The notes beneath the pieces are model-generated. The model did not search any database. It was given only the letters and a program-made list of their open reading frames with translations, and was not told the origin of the DNA. Position numbers and translations under genes: made by a program. A stretch of DNA of 64,000 bases from Microbacterium kunmingense (GTDB lineage Bacteria > Actinomycetota > Actinomycetes > Actinomycetales > Microbacteriaceae), in NCBI RefSeq assembly GCF_023155745.1, contig NZ_JAKNUS010000003.1:248001-312000 (forward strand). Direction: 5' to 3'. Below are positions 1-7,695 of the stretch, piece by piece. The first letter of the stretch is position 1. Each line of letters opens with the position of its first letter.

Positions 1-2
1 CA

Positions 3-737
3 TCAGCTGCCGCCGGCCGTCCGGTAGGCCAGGTCGCGGATCGCACGACCGGCCCGTTCGCCCTTGCGCTCGAAGGCGGTGAGCACCCTCCCGGGGTGGC
101 GTTCGGCCCACTCCCCCGCGAAGTCGCGGGTGAAGCCCTCGGCCCCGTCGAACACGGTGCGCATCTGCCGCGCGTAGTCGTCCCAGTCGGTGGCGAGCCT
201 CACGATCCCACCGGGCCGCAGCGCCCGGCGCACCATCGGGGGGAACCCCCCGTCGATGAGGCGGCGCTTGGTGTGCCGCTTCTTGTGCCAGGGGTCGGGG
301 AAGAAGATCCACAGCTCGTCCACCGAACCGGCCGGCAGCAGGTGTTCCAGCACCTCGGGCGCATTGGCTTCGGCCAGCCGGAGGTTGCGCGCCCCGACCC
401 GGTCGGCATCGAGCATGGTGCGGGCCAGGCCCGCCTTGAACACCTCGACGGCGAGGAAGTCGGTGTCGGGACGGGATGCCGCGGCGTGCACGATCGCATG
501 ACCCTGACCTGATCCGATCTCGACCACGAGGGGGGCGTGCCGGCCGAACTCCCGTGCGGGGTCGATGGCGGCGCCGGGGCGCACGCTCGTGGCGGCGTCC
601 CCGCGCGGGATCGGCAGCACGTAGTGCCCCGAAAGCTCCGCCCACGCGCGCTCCTGCGCCTCGGACATCCGGCCGCTGCGTCGGACGAACGACACCGGCC
701 GCTCGCGGAAGACGCGCACGTCGGTGGATTCGGGCAT
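3..737 (-). CDS. trmB: tRNA (guanine-N7-)-methyltransferase TrmB
   Basis: This enzyme makes 7-methylguanosine at position 46 of the tRNA variable loop, using S-adenosylmethionine. The 244-residue protein has the SAM-binding motif VEIGSGQGH at about residues 72-80. The family signature FFPDPWHKKRH follows near 145-155, running into a basic stretch (TKRR). Length is typical for actinobacterial TrmB, which carries a short N-terminal extension. The ATG at 737 has no Shine-Dalgarno sequence, but a TAGCCT hexamer lies 6 bp upstream, so the mRNA may be leaderless. The gene is complete, ending two bases inside the window. Confidence 0.95.
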   Translation of the reverse strand: MPESTDVRVFRERPVSFVRRSGRMSEAQERAWAELSGHYVLPIPRGDAATSVRPGAAIDPAREFGRHAPLVVEIGSGQGHAIVHAAASRPDTDFLAVEVFKAGLARTMLDADRVGARNLRLAEANAPEVLEHLLPAGSVDELWIFFPDPWHKKRHTKRRLIDGGFPPMVRRALRPGGIVRLATDWDDYARQMRTVFDGAEGFTRDFAGEWAERHPGRVLTAFERKGERAGRAIRDLAYRTAGGS

Positions 738-743
738 GCCCCC

Positions 744-749
744 AGGCTA
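744..749 (-). promoter_or_regulatory. -10-like hexamer of trmB (leaderless start)
   Basis: TAGCCT read on the minus strand, 6 bp before the trmB ATG. That spacing would place the transcript start at or next to the start codon. No convincing -35 is visible. Confidence 0.5.
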
Positions 750-777
750 CCGACCCGTTACGAGGCGCCGGGTTCGG

Positions 778-1620
778 TCAGTGTGCCGGTTCGGTGACGA
801 AGTCGATGAGCTCCTCCACACTCCCGAGGAGCGCCGGTTCCAGGTCGCGATACGAGCTCACCCGTCCGAGGACGCGCTGCCAGGCGCGGGCGATGTCGGC
901 CTGGTCGCGCGCGGGCCAGCCGAGCGCCCGGCAGACGCCGACCTTGAACTCGACCCCCCGCGGAACCTCGGGCCACGCGGCGATGCCCATCGCCCGCGGC
1001 GTGACGCACTGCCAGACGTCGATGAAGGGATGCCCGACGATGCGCACCGAGGGGCCGTGCCGCGAGGCCTCCACCGCCGCGGCCAGCCGCGACTCCTTCG
1101 ATCCGGGGACGAGGTGATCCACCAGGACGCCGTAGCGGCGCCCGGGTCCGGGCGGGTCGGCGTCGAGGACCTCGGCGAGATGGTCGATCCCTTCGAGGTA
1201 CTCCACCACCACCCCCTCGACCCGCAGGTCGTCGCCCCACACCTTCTCGACCAGCTCGGCGTCGTGCCGCCCCTCGACGAGGATCCGGCTCGCACGGGCA
1301 GTGCGCGCCCGAGCATCGGCCACCGCGAACGATCCCGACGCGGTGCGCCGGGGCGCCGATGCGGCCGCCCGGCTCGGCGGGTCGAGGATGACGTCGGCTC
1401 CGTCGATGAGGAACCCGGGGCCGAGCGGGAACACCCGCCGGCGCCCGAGGCGGTCCTCGAGTTCGACCAGACCGCCGGTGACGCCGGTCACCGCCCCGCA
1501 GAAGCCGTCGTCGGCGACCTCGACCACGAGGTCGCGCTCCGCCGCGACGCGCGCCACCACGGGACGGCCGCGCTCGCGCCATCCTGCCGACAGCACGTCA
1601 CCGCCGTATCGATCGTCCAT
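778..1620 (-). CDS. DUF3097 family protein
   Basis: A 280-residue protein recognisable as the actinobacterial DUF3097 family, whose function is unknown. The ATG at 1620 is chosen because GGAGGG sits 5 nt upstream. A longer TTG start at 1635 would put that motif inside the gene. A TAGGGT hexamer at 1645-1650 could be its -10. Two conserved blocks stand out: ILVEGRHDAELVEKVWG near 113-129 and VDHLVPGSKESR near 167-178. They loosely resemble the glutamate and acidic motifs of TOPRIM folds, which is only a suggestion. The N-terminal 70 residues look like a small beta-barrel. It lies 40 bp from trmB on the same strand. Confidence 0.85.
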   Translation of the reverse strand: MDDRYGGDVLSAGWRERGRPVVARVAAERDLVVEVADDGFCGAVTGVTGGLVELEDRLGRRRVFPLGPGFLIDGADVILDPPSRAAASAPRRTASGSFAVADARARTARASRILVEGRHDAELVEKVWGDDLRVEGVVVEYLEGIDHLAEVLDADPPGPGRRYGVLVDHLVPGSKESRLAAAVEASRHGPSVRIVGHPFIDVWQCVTPRAMGIAAWPEVPRGVEFKVGVCRALGWPARDQADIARAWQRVLGRVSSYRDLEPALLGSVEELIDFVTEPAH

Positions 1621-1760
1621 CTGCACCCTCCGCAAGCCGCGAGAACCCTACCCGGGCGGCGCCCGCCCACGGCGAAGCGACCCGCGGGTCGGGCGAGCCT
1701 GGACGTTTCCCTACCGCGGTGTCTTCACCCCTGCATAGACTCACGGTGGGAGGCTGATCC

Positions 1761-3758
1761 ATGCGTGCGCGATGGGCGGCGGCGGTCACGGCGGCGCTGA
1801 CGATGATCCTCATGGCGGTCGGGCCCGCCGCCTCGGCGACCGACCCGGTGGAGCTGGGGGCCGGCTACGTGGTCGACGAGTCCGACGTGCTCGACCAGGC
1901 CCAGGAATCGGCTGTCCAGGATCGCCTCGCCGAGCTCTACGACCAGACCGGCATCGACCTCTACGCCGTCTTCGTGTCAGAGTTCACCAACCCTGCCGAC
2001 AGCCAGCAGTGGGCCGATGAGGTCGCGAGTCGGAACGGACTGGGCGTCGACCAGTACGTGCTCGCCGTCTCGACCGACGGGCGGGAGTACTACATCTCCG
2101 CCGACAGCGCAGGCCCGGTCTCGGCCGACGAGCTGACCGCGATCGAGGGGGAGATTCGCCCCTTCCTGCGCGACGGCGACTGGGTGGGCGCGGTCACCGC
2201 GACGGCCGGCGGATTCGAGGCGGCGACCTCGTCCAGCGGAGCGTCGGGGTGGATCTTCGTCCTCGTCCTGGTGGCGATCGCCGCGGTCGTGGTCATCTGG
2301 CTCGTCGTACGCCGTCGCCGCTCGACCGGCGAGGTCGCTTCCGGAAAGGCCGGCGCGCCGGGCGCCCCGCAGGTGCCGCTCGCCGACCTCGAGCGCCACG
2401 CATCCTCGGCGCTGGTCGACACCGACGACGCCGTCCGCACGAGCGAGCAGGAGCTCGGCTTCGCCCGGGCCCAGTTCGGAGACGACGCCACCGCCGATTT
2501 CGTCGTCGCGCTCGACACGGCGAAGGCGCAGCTCGCCGAGGCCTTCACACTCAAGCAGCGCCTGGACGACGAGATCGCCGACACCGACGCCGAGCGTCGC
2601 GAGTGGAACGAGCGCATCCTCCAGCTCTGCCGGGAGGCCAATGCCGGGCTCGACGAGAAGGCGGCCGATTTCGATGCGCTGCGCGAGCTCGAGCGCACCG
2701 CCCCCGAAGCGCTCGCCCGGGTCGCCGGCGAGCGAGAGCGCGCCGCCGCCGCGCTCGGCGCCACCGAAGAGCGGATGACGCGGCTGCGCGAGACGTACCG
2801 CGATACGGCGCTGAGCGCTGTCGCCGACAACGTCGATCAGGCCCGCCAGCGACTCGGGTTCGCCGAGCAGCAGCTGGCCGAGGCGAGGACCGCGCTCGAC
2901 GGCGGCGACGGCGGGGAGGCCGCCGTCGGGATCCGCGCCGCCGAGGAGGCGGTCGATCAGGCGGACGTGCTCGAGAATGCGGTGGAGAAGCTGGCCGCTG
3001 ATCTCACCGAGGCCGAGCGGGCGGCATCCGATCTCATCGCCGAGCTCGAGCGGGAGAGCGCCGCCTCGGGCGCCCTCCCCGACACCGAGGGACAGGTCGC
3101 GGCGGCCGTGGCCGCCACACGTCAGGTCATCCAGCTCGCTCGGGACGAGCTCGCCGCCCGCCCCCGCGATCCCCTCGCGACGCTGCAGCGACTGCAGGCC
3201 GCCGACCAGCAGCTGGATGCCCTCGTCGCGGGGATCCGCGATGCCCAGGCCGAGCAGCAGCGGGTGACCGAATCGCTCGCGCGCACCCTCGCGTCGGCCC
3301 GGGCGCGAGTGGCGGCCGCGGAGGACTACATCACGACCCGGCGCGGGGCGATCGGGGCGAATGCCCGCACCCGGCTCGCCGAGGCCGGCGCCGCCGCCGT
3401 GCGCGCCGATCAGCTCCAGGCCACCGACCCGCGCGCTGCTCTGGCCGAGGCGCAGCGCGCGCAGGCCCTCGCCGACGAGGCGCTCTCCTCGGCCCAGCGC
3501 GATGTCGGCGCCTTCGACCGCGGCGGGTACAACAGCGACGGGATGTTCGACGGCGGTCCCGGCGGCGGGGGCGGCAGCGACATCCTCGGGGCGATCCTCG
3601 GCGGCATCGTCGTCAACTCCCTTCGCAGCGGTGGCGGCTCGTCGCGACGCTCCGGCGGTTCCGGGTCGTTCGGCCGCCGATCGGGCGGCGCCGTCTTCCG
3701 CACCGGTAGCTTCGGAGGCGGCGGCACGCGGGGCCGCCGCGGAGGTGGCCGCTTCTGA
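1761..3758 (+). CDS. TPM domain-containing membrane protein with long coiled coil
   Basis: A 665-residue envelope protein. A signal peptide covers about residues 1-26, followed by an extracytoplasmic TPM (YgcG-type) domain at 33-150. A transmembrane helix lies at about 163-183 and is followed by RRRR, which orients the rest to the cytoplasm. Residues 205-590 are a long Ala/Glu/Arg-rich coiled coil. The tail (595-665) is Gly/Arg/Ser-rich and low complexity. TPM domains occur in proteins linked to membrane and photosystem repair, but the role here is unknown. GGGAGG stands 8 nt before the ATG, and TAGACT at 1736-1741 may be the -10. PspA follows 92 bp downstream, suggesting membrane-stress work. 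Residues 209-297 match residues 20-109 of the protein at 50185-51534. Confidence 0.85.
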   Translation: MRARWAAAVTAALTMILMAVGPAASATDPVELGAGYVVDESDVLDQAQESAVQDRLAELYDQTGIDLYAVFVSEFTNPADSQQWADEVASRNGLGVDQYVLAVSTDGREYYISADSAGPVSADELTAIEGEIRPFLRDGDWVGAVTATAGGFEAATSSSGASGWIFVLVLVAIAAVVVIWLVVRRRRSTGEVASGKAGAPGAPQVPLADLERHASSALVDTDDAVRTSEQELGFARAQFGDDATADFVVALDTAKAQLAEAFTLKQRLDDEIADTDAERREWNERILQLCREANAGLDEKAADFDALRELERTAPEALARVAGERERAAAALGATEERMTRLRETYRDTALSAVADNVDQARQRLGFAEQQLAEARTALDGGDGGEAAVGIRAAEEAVDQADVLENAVEKLAADLTEAERAASDLIAELERESAASGALPDTEGQVAAAVAATRQVIQLARDELAARPRDPLATLQRLQAADQQLDALVAGIRDAQAEQQRVTESLARTLASARARVAAAEDYITTRRGAIGANARTRLAEAGAAAVRADQLQATDPRAALAEAQRAQALADEALSSAQRDVGAFDRGGYNSDGMFDGGPGGGGGSDILGAILGGIVVNSLRSGGGSSRRSGGSGSFGRRSGGAVFRTGSFGGGGTRGRRGGGRF

Positions 3759-3850
3759 CCACCCGCCCCGTCCCGCGCCTTCAGACCCGCATCACCGGAA
3801 ACCGACCCCGAGCCACGGCTCACCCCACGTACCGACAGGAAGGAAACACG

Positions 3851-4603
3851 ATGGCCAAGCAGTCCATCTTCGGTCGCATCTCCACGCTCGTGCGAGCGAA
3901 CATCAACGCCCTCATCGATCAGGCCGAGGATCCGCAGAAGATGCTCGACCAGCTGGTGCGCGACTACACCAACTCCATCGCCGACGCCGAGTCGGCCATC
4001 GCCGAGACCATCGGCAACCTGCGCCTGCTCGAGCGCGATCACCAGGAAGACGTGCAGGCCGCCGCGGAGTGGGGCAACAAGGCCCTGGCGGCCAGCCGCA
4101 AGGCTGACGAGCTGCGCGCCCAGGGCAACACCGCCGACGCCGACAAGTTCGACAACCTCGCCAAGATCGCGCTGCAGCGCCAGATCAGCGAGGAGAACGA
4201 GGCGCGGGCGATCGCCCCGACCATCGCCACGCAGACCGAGGTCGTCGACAAGCTCAAGGACGGCCTGAACGGAATGAAGCAGAAGCTCGAGCAGCTGAAG
4301 TCCAAGCGCTCCGAGCTGCTGTCGCGCGCGAAGGTCGCCGAGGCGCAGACCAAGGTGCACGACGCCGTCCGCTCGATCGACGTGCTCGATCCCACCAGCG
4401 AGCTCGGCCGTTTCGAGGACAAGGTCCGCCGTCAGGAGGCGCTGGCCCAGGGCAAGCAGGAGCTGGCCGCCTCGAGCCTGGACGCCCAGTTCACTGCGCT
4501 CGAGGATGTCGGCGAGCTCACCGAGGTCGAGGCGCGCCTGGCCGCGCTGAAGGCCGGGGGCTCGACGCCGCAGGCGCTGCCCGCCAGCCCCGACACGGTC
4601 TGA
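3851..4603 (+). CDS. pspA: PspA/IM30 family protein
   Basis: A 250-residue PspA/IM30-family protein, almost entirely alpha-helical and coiled coil. It begins with the amphipathic-helix segment and the motif IDQAEDPQKMLDQLVRDY near residues 24-41, which is typical of the family. Family members coat and stabilise the inner face of the cytoplasmic membrane under stress. The start is supported by AGGAAGGA about 6 nt upstream. It follows the TPM/coiled-coil protein and is closed by a strong hairpin 7 nt after its stop. No PspF/PspBC partners are present. Whether it shares a transcript with the TPM gene is likely but unproven. Confidence 0.92.
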   Translation: MAKQSIFGRISTLVRANINALIDQAEDPQKMLDQLVRDYTNSIADAESAIAETIGNLRLLERDHQEDVQAAAEWGNKALAASRKADELRAQGNTADADKFDNLAKIALQRQISEENEARAIAPTIATQTEVVDKLKDGLNGMKQKLEQLKSKRSELLSRAKVAEAQTKVHDAVRSIDVLDPTSELGRFEDKVRRQEALAQGKQELAASSLDAQFTALEDVGELTEVEARLAALKAGGSTPQALPASPDTV

Positions 4604-4610
4604 CCGCATC

Positions 4611-4643
4611 GACGGGGGTGGGCGCGCGTCGCCCACCCCCGTC
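4611..4643 (+). terminator. Hairpin terminator after pspA
   Basis: A perfect 14-bp inverted repeat (arms 4611-4624 and 4630-4643) with a 5-nt loop, starting 7 nt after the pspA stop. The flank has only a weak T-rich stretch. It separates pspA from the arginase-family gene, which has its own Shine-Dalgarno sequence 25 nt further on. Confidence 0.75.
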
Positions 4644-4667
4644 GCCGTTCTCCTGGAAGGAGCCGAG

Positions 4668-5480
4668 GTGGCACGCTTCATCGTCGTCCCGCAATGGCAG
4701 GGGTCGTCGTCCTCGCGGGCGATGCGCCTCATCGACGGCGCGCTCGCCATCGCCGGCGATCTCCCGCGCGCGGCGACCACCATCCTCGACGTCCCCGCCG
4801 AGGCGGGTGAGGATCTCGGTTCGGGGGTGCGGCGGTTCAGCTCGCTGACCCGGATCGCCGACCTCGTCTCCCGCGCCGTCGCAGACGGGGACGGGCCGGC
4901 GGTCGTCGTCGGCGGCGACTGCGGTGTCGCCCTTCCCGCCCTCGCGGCCCTGGACACCTCCGACATCGCCGTCCTGTGGCTCGACGCCCACGCCGACCTC
5001 CAGGCACCCGCCACCTCACCGAGCGGAGCCTTCCACGGCATGGTGGTCCGCGCCCTCCTCGGTGAAGCCCCGACGGGCCTCGCGCTCGACCCCCCGCTCC
5101 CCGCCGACCGCGTGCTCCTGGCCGGAACCCGCGAGTTCGATCCCGAGGAGGAGGCTTTCGCCCCGGCATCCGGAATCACCCTCCTGGGTGCCGAGGCCTT
5201 CGAGAGCCCCGAGGCCGTCGCCGAGGCGGTCGTGGCGACGGGGGCCGCCCGGGTCTACCTGCACGTCGACCTCGACGTGCTCGATCCCGGCGTGATCGGC
5301 GGCGTCAGTCATCCGGTGCCCTTCGGCGCGTCGGTCGATCAGGTCGTCGCAACCATCCGCGCGGTCCGCGCCCGCCTCCCGCTGGCCGGTGCCACGCTCA
5401 CCGAGTTCTCCCCCGCCGCCCCCGAGTCCGCCGTCGACGACCTCGGAACGATCCTGCGCATCATCGGAGCGCTGGCGTGA
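4668..5480 (+). CDS. Arginase/ureohydrolase family protein
   Basis: A 270-residue ureohydrolase-fold enzyme. The Mn-binding motifs are DAHAD at 106-110 and HVDLDVLDP at 199-207. The first canonical motif, GGDHS, reads GGDCG at 82-86, so the usual metal-ligand histidine is a cysteine. The substrate (arginine, agmatine, formiminoglutamate or another guanidino compound) cannot be told from sequence, and the substitution may mean altered metal use. The GTG start is preceded by AAGGAG. Its stop overlaps the GTG of the next gene (GTGA), so the two are probably translated together. Confidence 0.85.
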   Translation: MARFIVVPQWQGSSSSRAMRLIDGALAIAGDLPRAATTILDVPAEAGEDLGSGVRRFSSLTRIADLVSRAVADGDGPAVVVGGDCGVALPALAALDTSDIAVLWLDAHADLQAPATSPSGAFHGMVVRALLGEAPTGLALDPPLPADRVLLAGTREFDPEEEAFAPASGITLLGAEAFESPEAVAEAVVATGAARVYLHVDLDVLDPGVIGGVSHPVPFGASVDQVVATIRAVRARLPLAGATLTEFSPAAPESAVDDLGTILRIIGALA

Positions 5481-5902
5481 GCGATGACCGGCCCGATCCC
5501 GACCGCCTGCTCCCGGCGTTGCTGCTCGACTCGCCGCTGAGCTACCTGGGATACCTCTACGGATGCCTTCTCGGGCGGGTGTGGGGGACCCTCTGGAGCA
5601 CCGGCCGCATCGAACGCCGCGGGGGCCTGCTGATCTTCCGCGGCATGCCCGCCTGGAGCTTCGCTCGCGGCGGGGTCTGCGTCGGCGACTGCTTCCTCAC
5701 GGGGACGGGCATCATCGACGATCGGCTTCTGCGGCACGAAGCCGTGCACAAGCGCCAGTGGCGCCGGTACGGGTTCCTCATGCCGGTGCTGTACCTGCGG
5801 GCCGGGCGCGACCCGCTGCGGAACCGTTTCGAGATCGAGGCGGGTCTAGAGGACGGACGCTATCTCCCGCGCAGACCGGAACGCGTCAGCGCGCGGAGCT
5901 GA
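5477..5902 (+). CDS. Small HEAVH-motif protein, putative zinc-dependent, function unknown
   Basis: A 141-residue protein of unknown function. It contains HEAVH at residues 87-91 (inside LLRHEAVHKRQW), the HExxH form of a gluzincin metal site, and a downstream NRFEIEAGLEDGRY segment that could supply a third ligand. A hydrophobic stretch near 20-40 and another near 98-108 may contact the membrane. Similar proteins are sometimes labelled Fe-S oxidoreductase, but I see no iron-sulphur cysteine cluster. It starts with GTG overlapping the arginase-family stop, so it is translationally coupled. Its 3' end overlaps the convergent siderophore-interacting gene by 17 nt. Confidence 0.75.
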   Translation: MSDDRPDPDRLLPALLLDSPLSYLGYLYGCLLGRVWGTLWSTGRIERRGGLLIFRGMPAWSFARGGVCVGDCFLTGTGIIDDRLLRHEAVHKRQWRRYGFLMPVLYLRAGRDPLRNRFEIEAGLEDGRYLPRRPERVSARS

Positions 5903-6362
5903 GACCGTAGCGGGCCGGCGTGTGGATGCGCGCCGCATCGATGCCGCGGACCCCGGTGAGGTGCTCGAGGATGTCGGCGGTTGCGAGGTAGCCCCCGAGG
6001 AGATGGATGCGGGTGGCGTCGGCGTCGTCGCAGAGCATCTCGTCGGCCCACGCGATGACCGCCCGGGACAGCGCGTGGCCCGAGGCGCAGCCACGACCCG
6101 TGCCGGGCGCGCCGCTGCGGCGGGAGCGGTCGAGCCAGGTGAGCACCATCCGGGGCGGCACGACGAGGTCGGTGCGCTCGGAATCATCCGGGATCTCGAT
6201 GAAGACCCGGCCCGTCGAGCACAGGGGCAGCGTCGCCAGAAGCGCCTCGAGCTCCGTGAGCGAGGTCTCGTCGGCGGCGATCACATGCTGCACCCGCGTG
6301 TGACGCGAGGAGCGGCAGGCGGCGGTGCTGTGCTCGGTGTGAGACGCGGGGGAGGTCGACAT
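5886..6362 (-). CDS. SIP domain-containing siderophore-interacting protein
   Basis: A 158-residue protein matching the C-terminal (NAD(P)H-binding) SIP domain of siderophore-interacting ferric reductases. It has VQHVIAADETSLTELEALL near the N-terminus and LLGGYLATADILEHL later. The N-terminal FAD-binding half of full-length ViuB-type proteins is missing, so it may be a stand-alone partner domain or have another role. The promoter has TATGAT as -10 and a DtxR/IdeR-like box over the -35 region, which supports iron regulation. The 5' leader would be very short (about 2-3 nt). Confidence 0.8.
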   Translation of the reverse strand: MSTSPASHTEHSTAACRSSRHTRVQHVIAADETSLTELEALLATLPLCSTGRVFIEIPDDSERTDLVVPPRMVLTWLDRSRRSGAPGTGRGCASGHALSRAVIAWADEMLCDDADATRIHLLGGYLATADILEHLTGVRGIDAARIHTPARYGLSSAR

Positions 6363-6371
6363 GGCCCCACC

Positions 6372-6377
6372 ATCATA
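6372..6377 (-). promoter_or_regulatory. -10 element of the SIP-domain gene
   Basis: TATGAT on the minus strand, 9 bp before the ATG. About 17 bp upstream is GTTAGG, which is part of the DtxR-like box. Confidence 0.55.
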
Positions 6378-6385
6378 CCTCCGAG

Positions 6386-6404
6386 GAAGGGTTGCCTAAC
6401 CTGG
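6386..6404 (-). promoter_or_regulatory. Putative DtxR/IdeR iron box
   Basis: On the minus strand this reads CCAGGTTAGGCAACCCTTC, matching 13 of 19 positions of the DtxR/IdeR consensus (TTAGGTTAGGCTAACCTAA) including the core AGGTTAGGC. It overlaps the -35 of the siderophore-interacting gene and the stop codon of the upstream phosphatase gene. Its placement suits iron-dependent repression. Confidence 0.6.
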
Positions 6405-7163
6405 GTTGCTCGATGCGGAGGCTATCTCCGGCGCATCGGAACCCTCGTAGACGAGCACCTCCCGAAGGCGCCTCACCTCGTCCTCGGTGAACCCGTGAGC
6501 GACGAGGAACCCGGCCGGCGACCCGTGGCGGGCGTCGAGGTCGTCGAGGAACGCGCGCATCACCGGCGCGGGCGACCGGGTCGCGAGCTCCTCGAGATGG
6601 ACGGCCTCGGGATGCCACTGCTTGAGCCGGGCCACGAGGTCGCGGTTCCGCCACTCGGGCAGGAGCCCCTCGGTTCGGGCGTAATCGGCGATCACGGCGT
6701 CGCGGTCCACCCCGGCCGCGGCGAGCGCGACGGCCACGGTGACTCCGGTGCGGTCCTTCCCCACCGTGCAGTGGACGAGGGCCGGCGGATCATCGAGGAT
6801 CGCGCGGATCGCGCTCACGATCTGGGCCCCCGATTCCTCGGCGAGCGAGCGATACATGTCGGACAGGCTCATGTCCTGGGTGAAGAACGAGGTCACCGAG
6901 CCGAGGAAGAGCGGCACATGGGCCGTCGCCACCGGAAGCGACTCCACGCGGCTCGGGGCGTGGGCGACCTCGTCGTCGGCGCGCAGGTCGACGATGGTGC
7001 GGATGCCCAGGCGTTCGATCGCCGCGACCCCGTCGTCGTGGAGCTGGGCGAGGTTCCCCGACCGGAAGAGGACGCCGGATCGCGTCCGGCCACGGCCGGC
7101 CGGCAGCCCCCCGGTGTCACGGAAATTGACGCTGCCGGGGACGTGCGGGTCACCGGCGGTCAT
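6396..7163 (-). CDS. Tyrosine-protein phosphatase family protein
   Basis: A 255-residue protein of the Tyr_phosphatase_3 (PtpB/LipA-like) family. The active-site P-loop HCTVGKDRTG lies at 131-140, with Cys132 as nucleophile and Arg138 as phosphate ligand. The N-terminal block NFRDTGGL (13-20) is also characteristic, as is the conserved YRSLAEE segment. Such enzymes act on phosphotyrosine or phosphoinositides; the substrate here is unknown. The ATG at 7163 overlaps the stop of the AhpD-like gene (ATGA), giving a two-gene operon. No signal peptide is evident. Confidence 0.88.
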   Translation of the reverse strand: MTAGDPHVPGSVNFRDTGGLPAGRGRTRSGVLFRSGNLAQLHDDGVAAIERLGIRTIVDLRADDEVAHAPSRVESLPVATAHVPLFLGSVTSFFTQDMSLSDMYRSLAEESGAQIVSAIRAILDDPPALVHCTVGKDRTGVTVAVALAAAGVDRDAVIADYARTEGLLPEWRNRDLVARLKQWHPEAVHLEELATRSPAPVMRAFLDDLDARHGSPAGFLVAHGFTEDEVRRLREVLVYEGSDAPEIASASSNPG

Positions 7164-7645
7164 CGTTGGCTCGCCGCGCTGGTGTCTCGCGGCGGAACGG
7201 GGTATCGCCCGGCGATCGCGAGGCGGTTGAAGGCGTTGATGGAGATGAGGATCCAGCTGAGGGCGACGTACTCGGCCTCGGTGAGGACACCCCCGACCCG
7301 GTCGTAGACCTCGTCGGGAATGCCGTCCTCGTGGATGAAGGTGAACGCCTCGGCAAGCTCCAGACCGGCACGCTCGCGCTCCGTGAACACGCCCGAGTCG
7401 CGCCACGTGGCGATCTGGGCGACCGCGTCGGCATCCAGCCCCGCCTTCATGCCCTTCTCCACATGCACGCGCACGCAATAGGCGCAGCCGTTCAGCTGCG
7501 AGACGTGGATCTGCACAAGCTCCTTGAGGCGGTCGTCGATCCCCGCGTCGGCGGCGATCGCGCCGACCTGCTTCGCCAGGCCCGCGAGCGAGCTGTAAGC
7601 GGGGGGAGCCGACTTCGCCAGGTGTACGCGCTGTTCCGCGGTCAT
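7160..7645 (-). CDS. Carboxymuconolactone decarboxylase / AhpD-like protein
   Basis: A 161-residue all-helical protein of the CMD/AhpD family. It carries the redox motif CAYC (Cys54, Cys57) within HVSQLNGCAYCVRVH, together with the conserved upstream Glu42 and His61. These residues form the proton relay and thiol centre of alkylhydroperoxidase AhpD, so a peroxidase role is plausible. It is first in an operon with the tyrosine phosphatase. A TAGGCT hexamer 6 bp before the ATG suggests a leaderless transcript, divergent from the alpha/beta hydrolase. Confidence 0.9.
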   Translation of the reverse strand: MTAEQRVHLAKSAPPAYSSLAGLAKQVGAIAADAGIDDRLKELVQIHVSQLNGCAYCVRVHVEKGMKAGLDADAVAQIATWRDSGVFTERERAGLELAEAFTFIHEDGIPDEVYDRVGGVLTEAEYVALSWILISINAFNRLAIAGRYPVPPRDTSAASQR

Positions 7646-7651
7646 GGCGTC

Positions 7652-7657
7652 AGCCTA
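7652..7657 (-). promoter_or_regulatory. -10-like hexamer of the AhpD-like gene
   Basis: TAGGCT on the minus strand, 6 bp before the start codon; a leaderless-type arrangement. Confidence 0.5.
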
Positions 7658-7683
7658 CCCGCGCGCCCGGGCACCGGCTGGGG

Positions 7684-7689
7684 CAGAAT
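7684..7689 (+). promoter_or_regulatory. -10-like hexamer of the alpha/beta hydrolase gene
   Basis: CAGAAT, 6 bp before the GTG at 7696, with no Shine-Dalgarno sequence in between. Confidence 0.4.
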
Positions 7690-7695
7690 GGCCGC

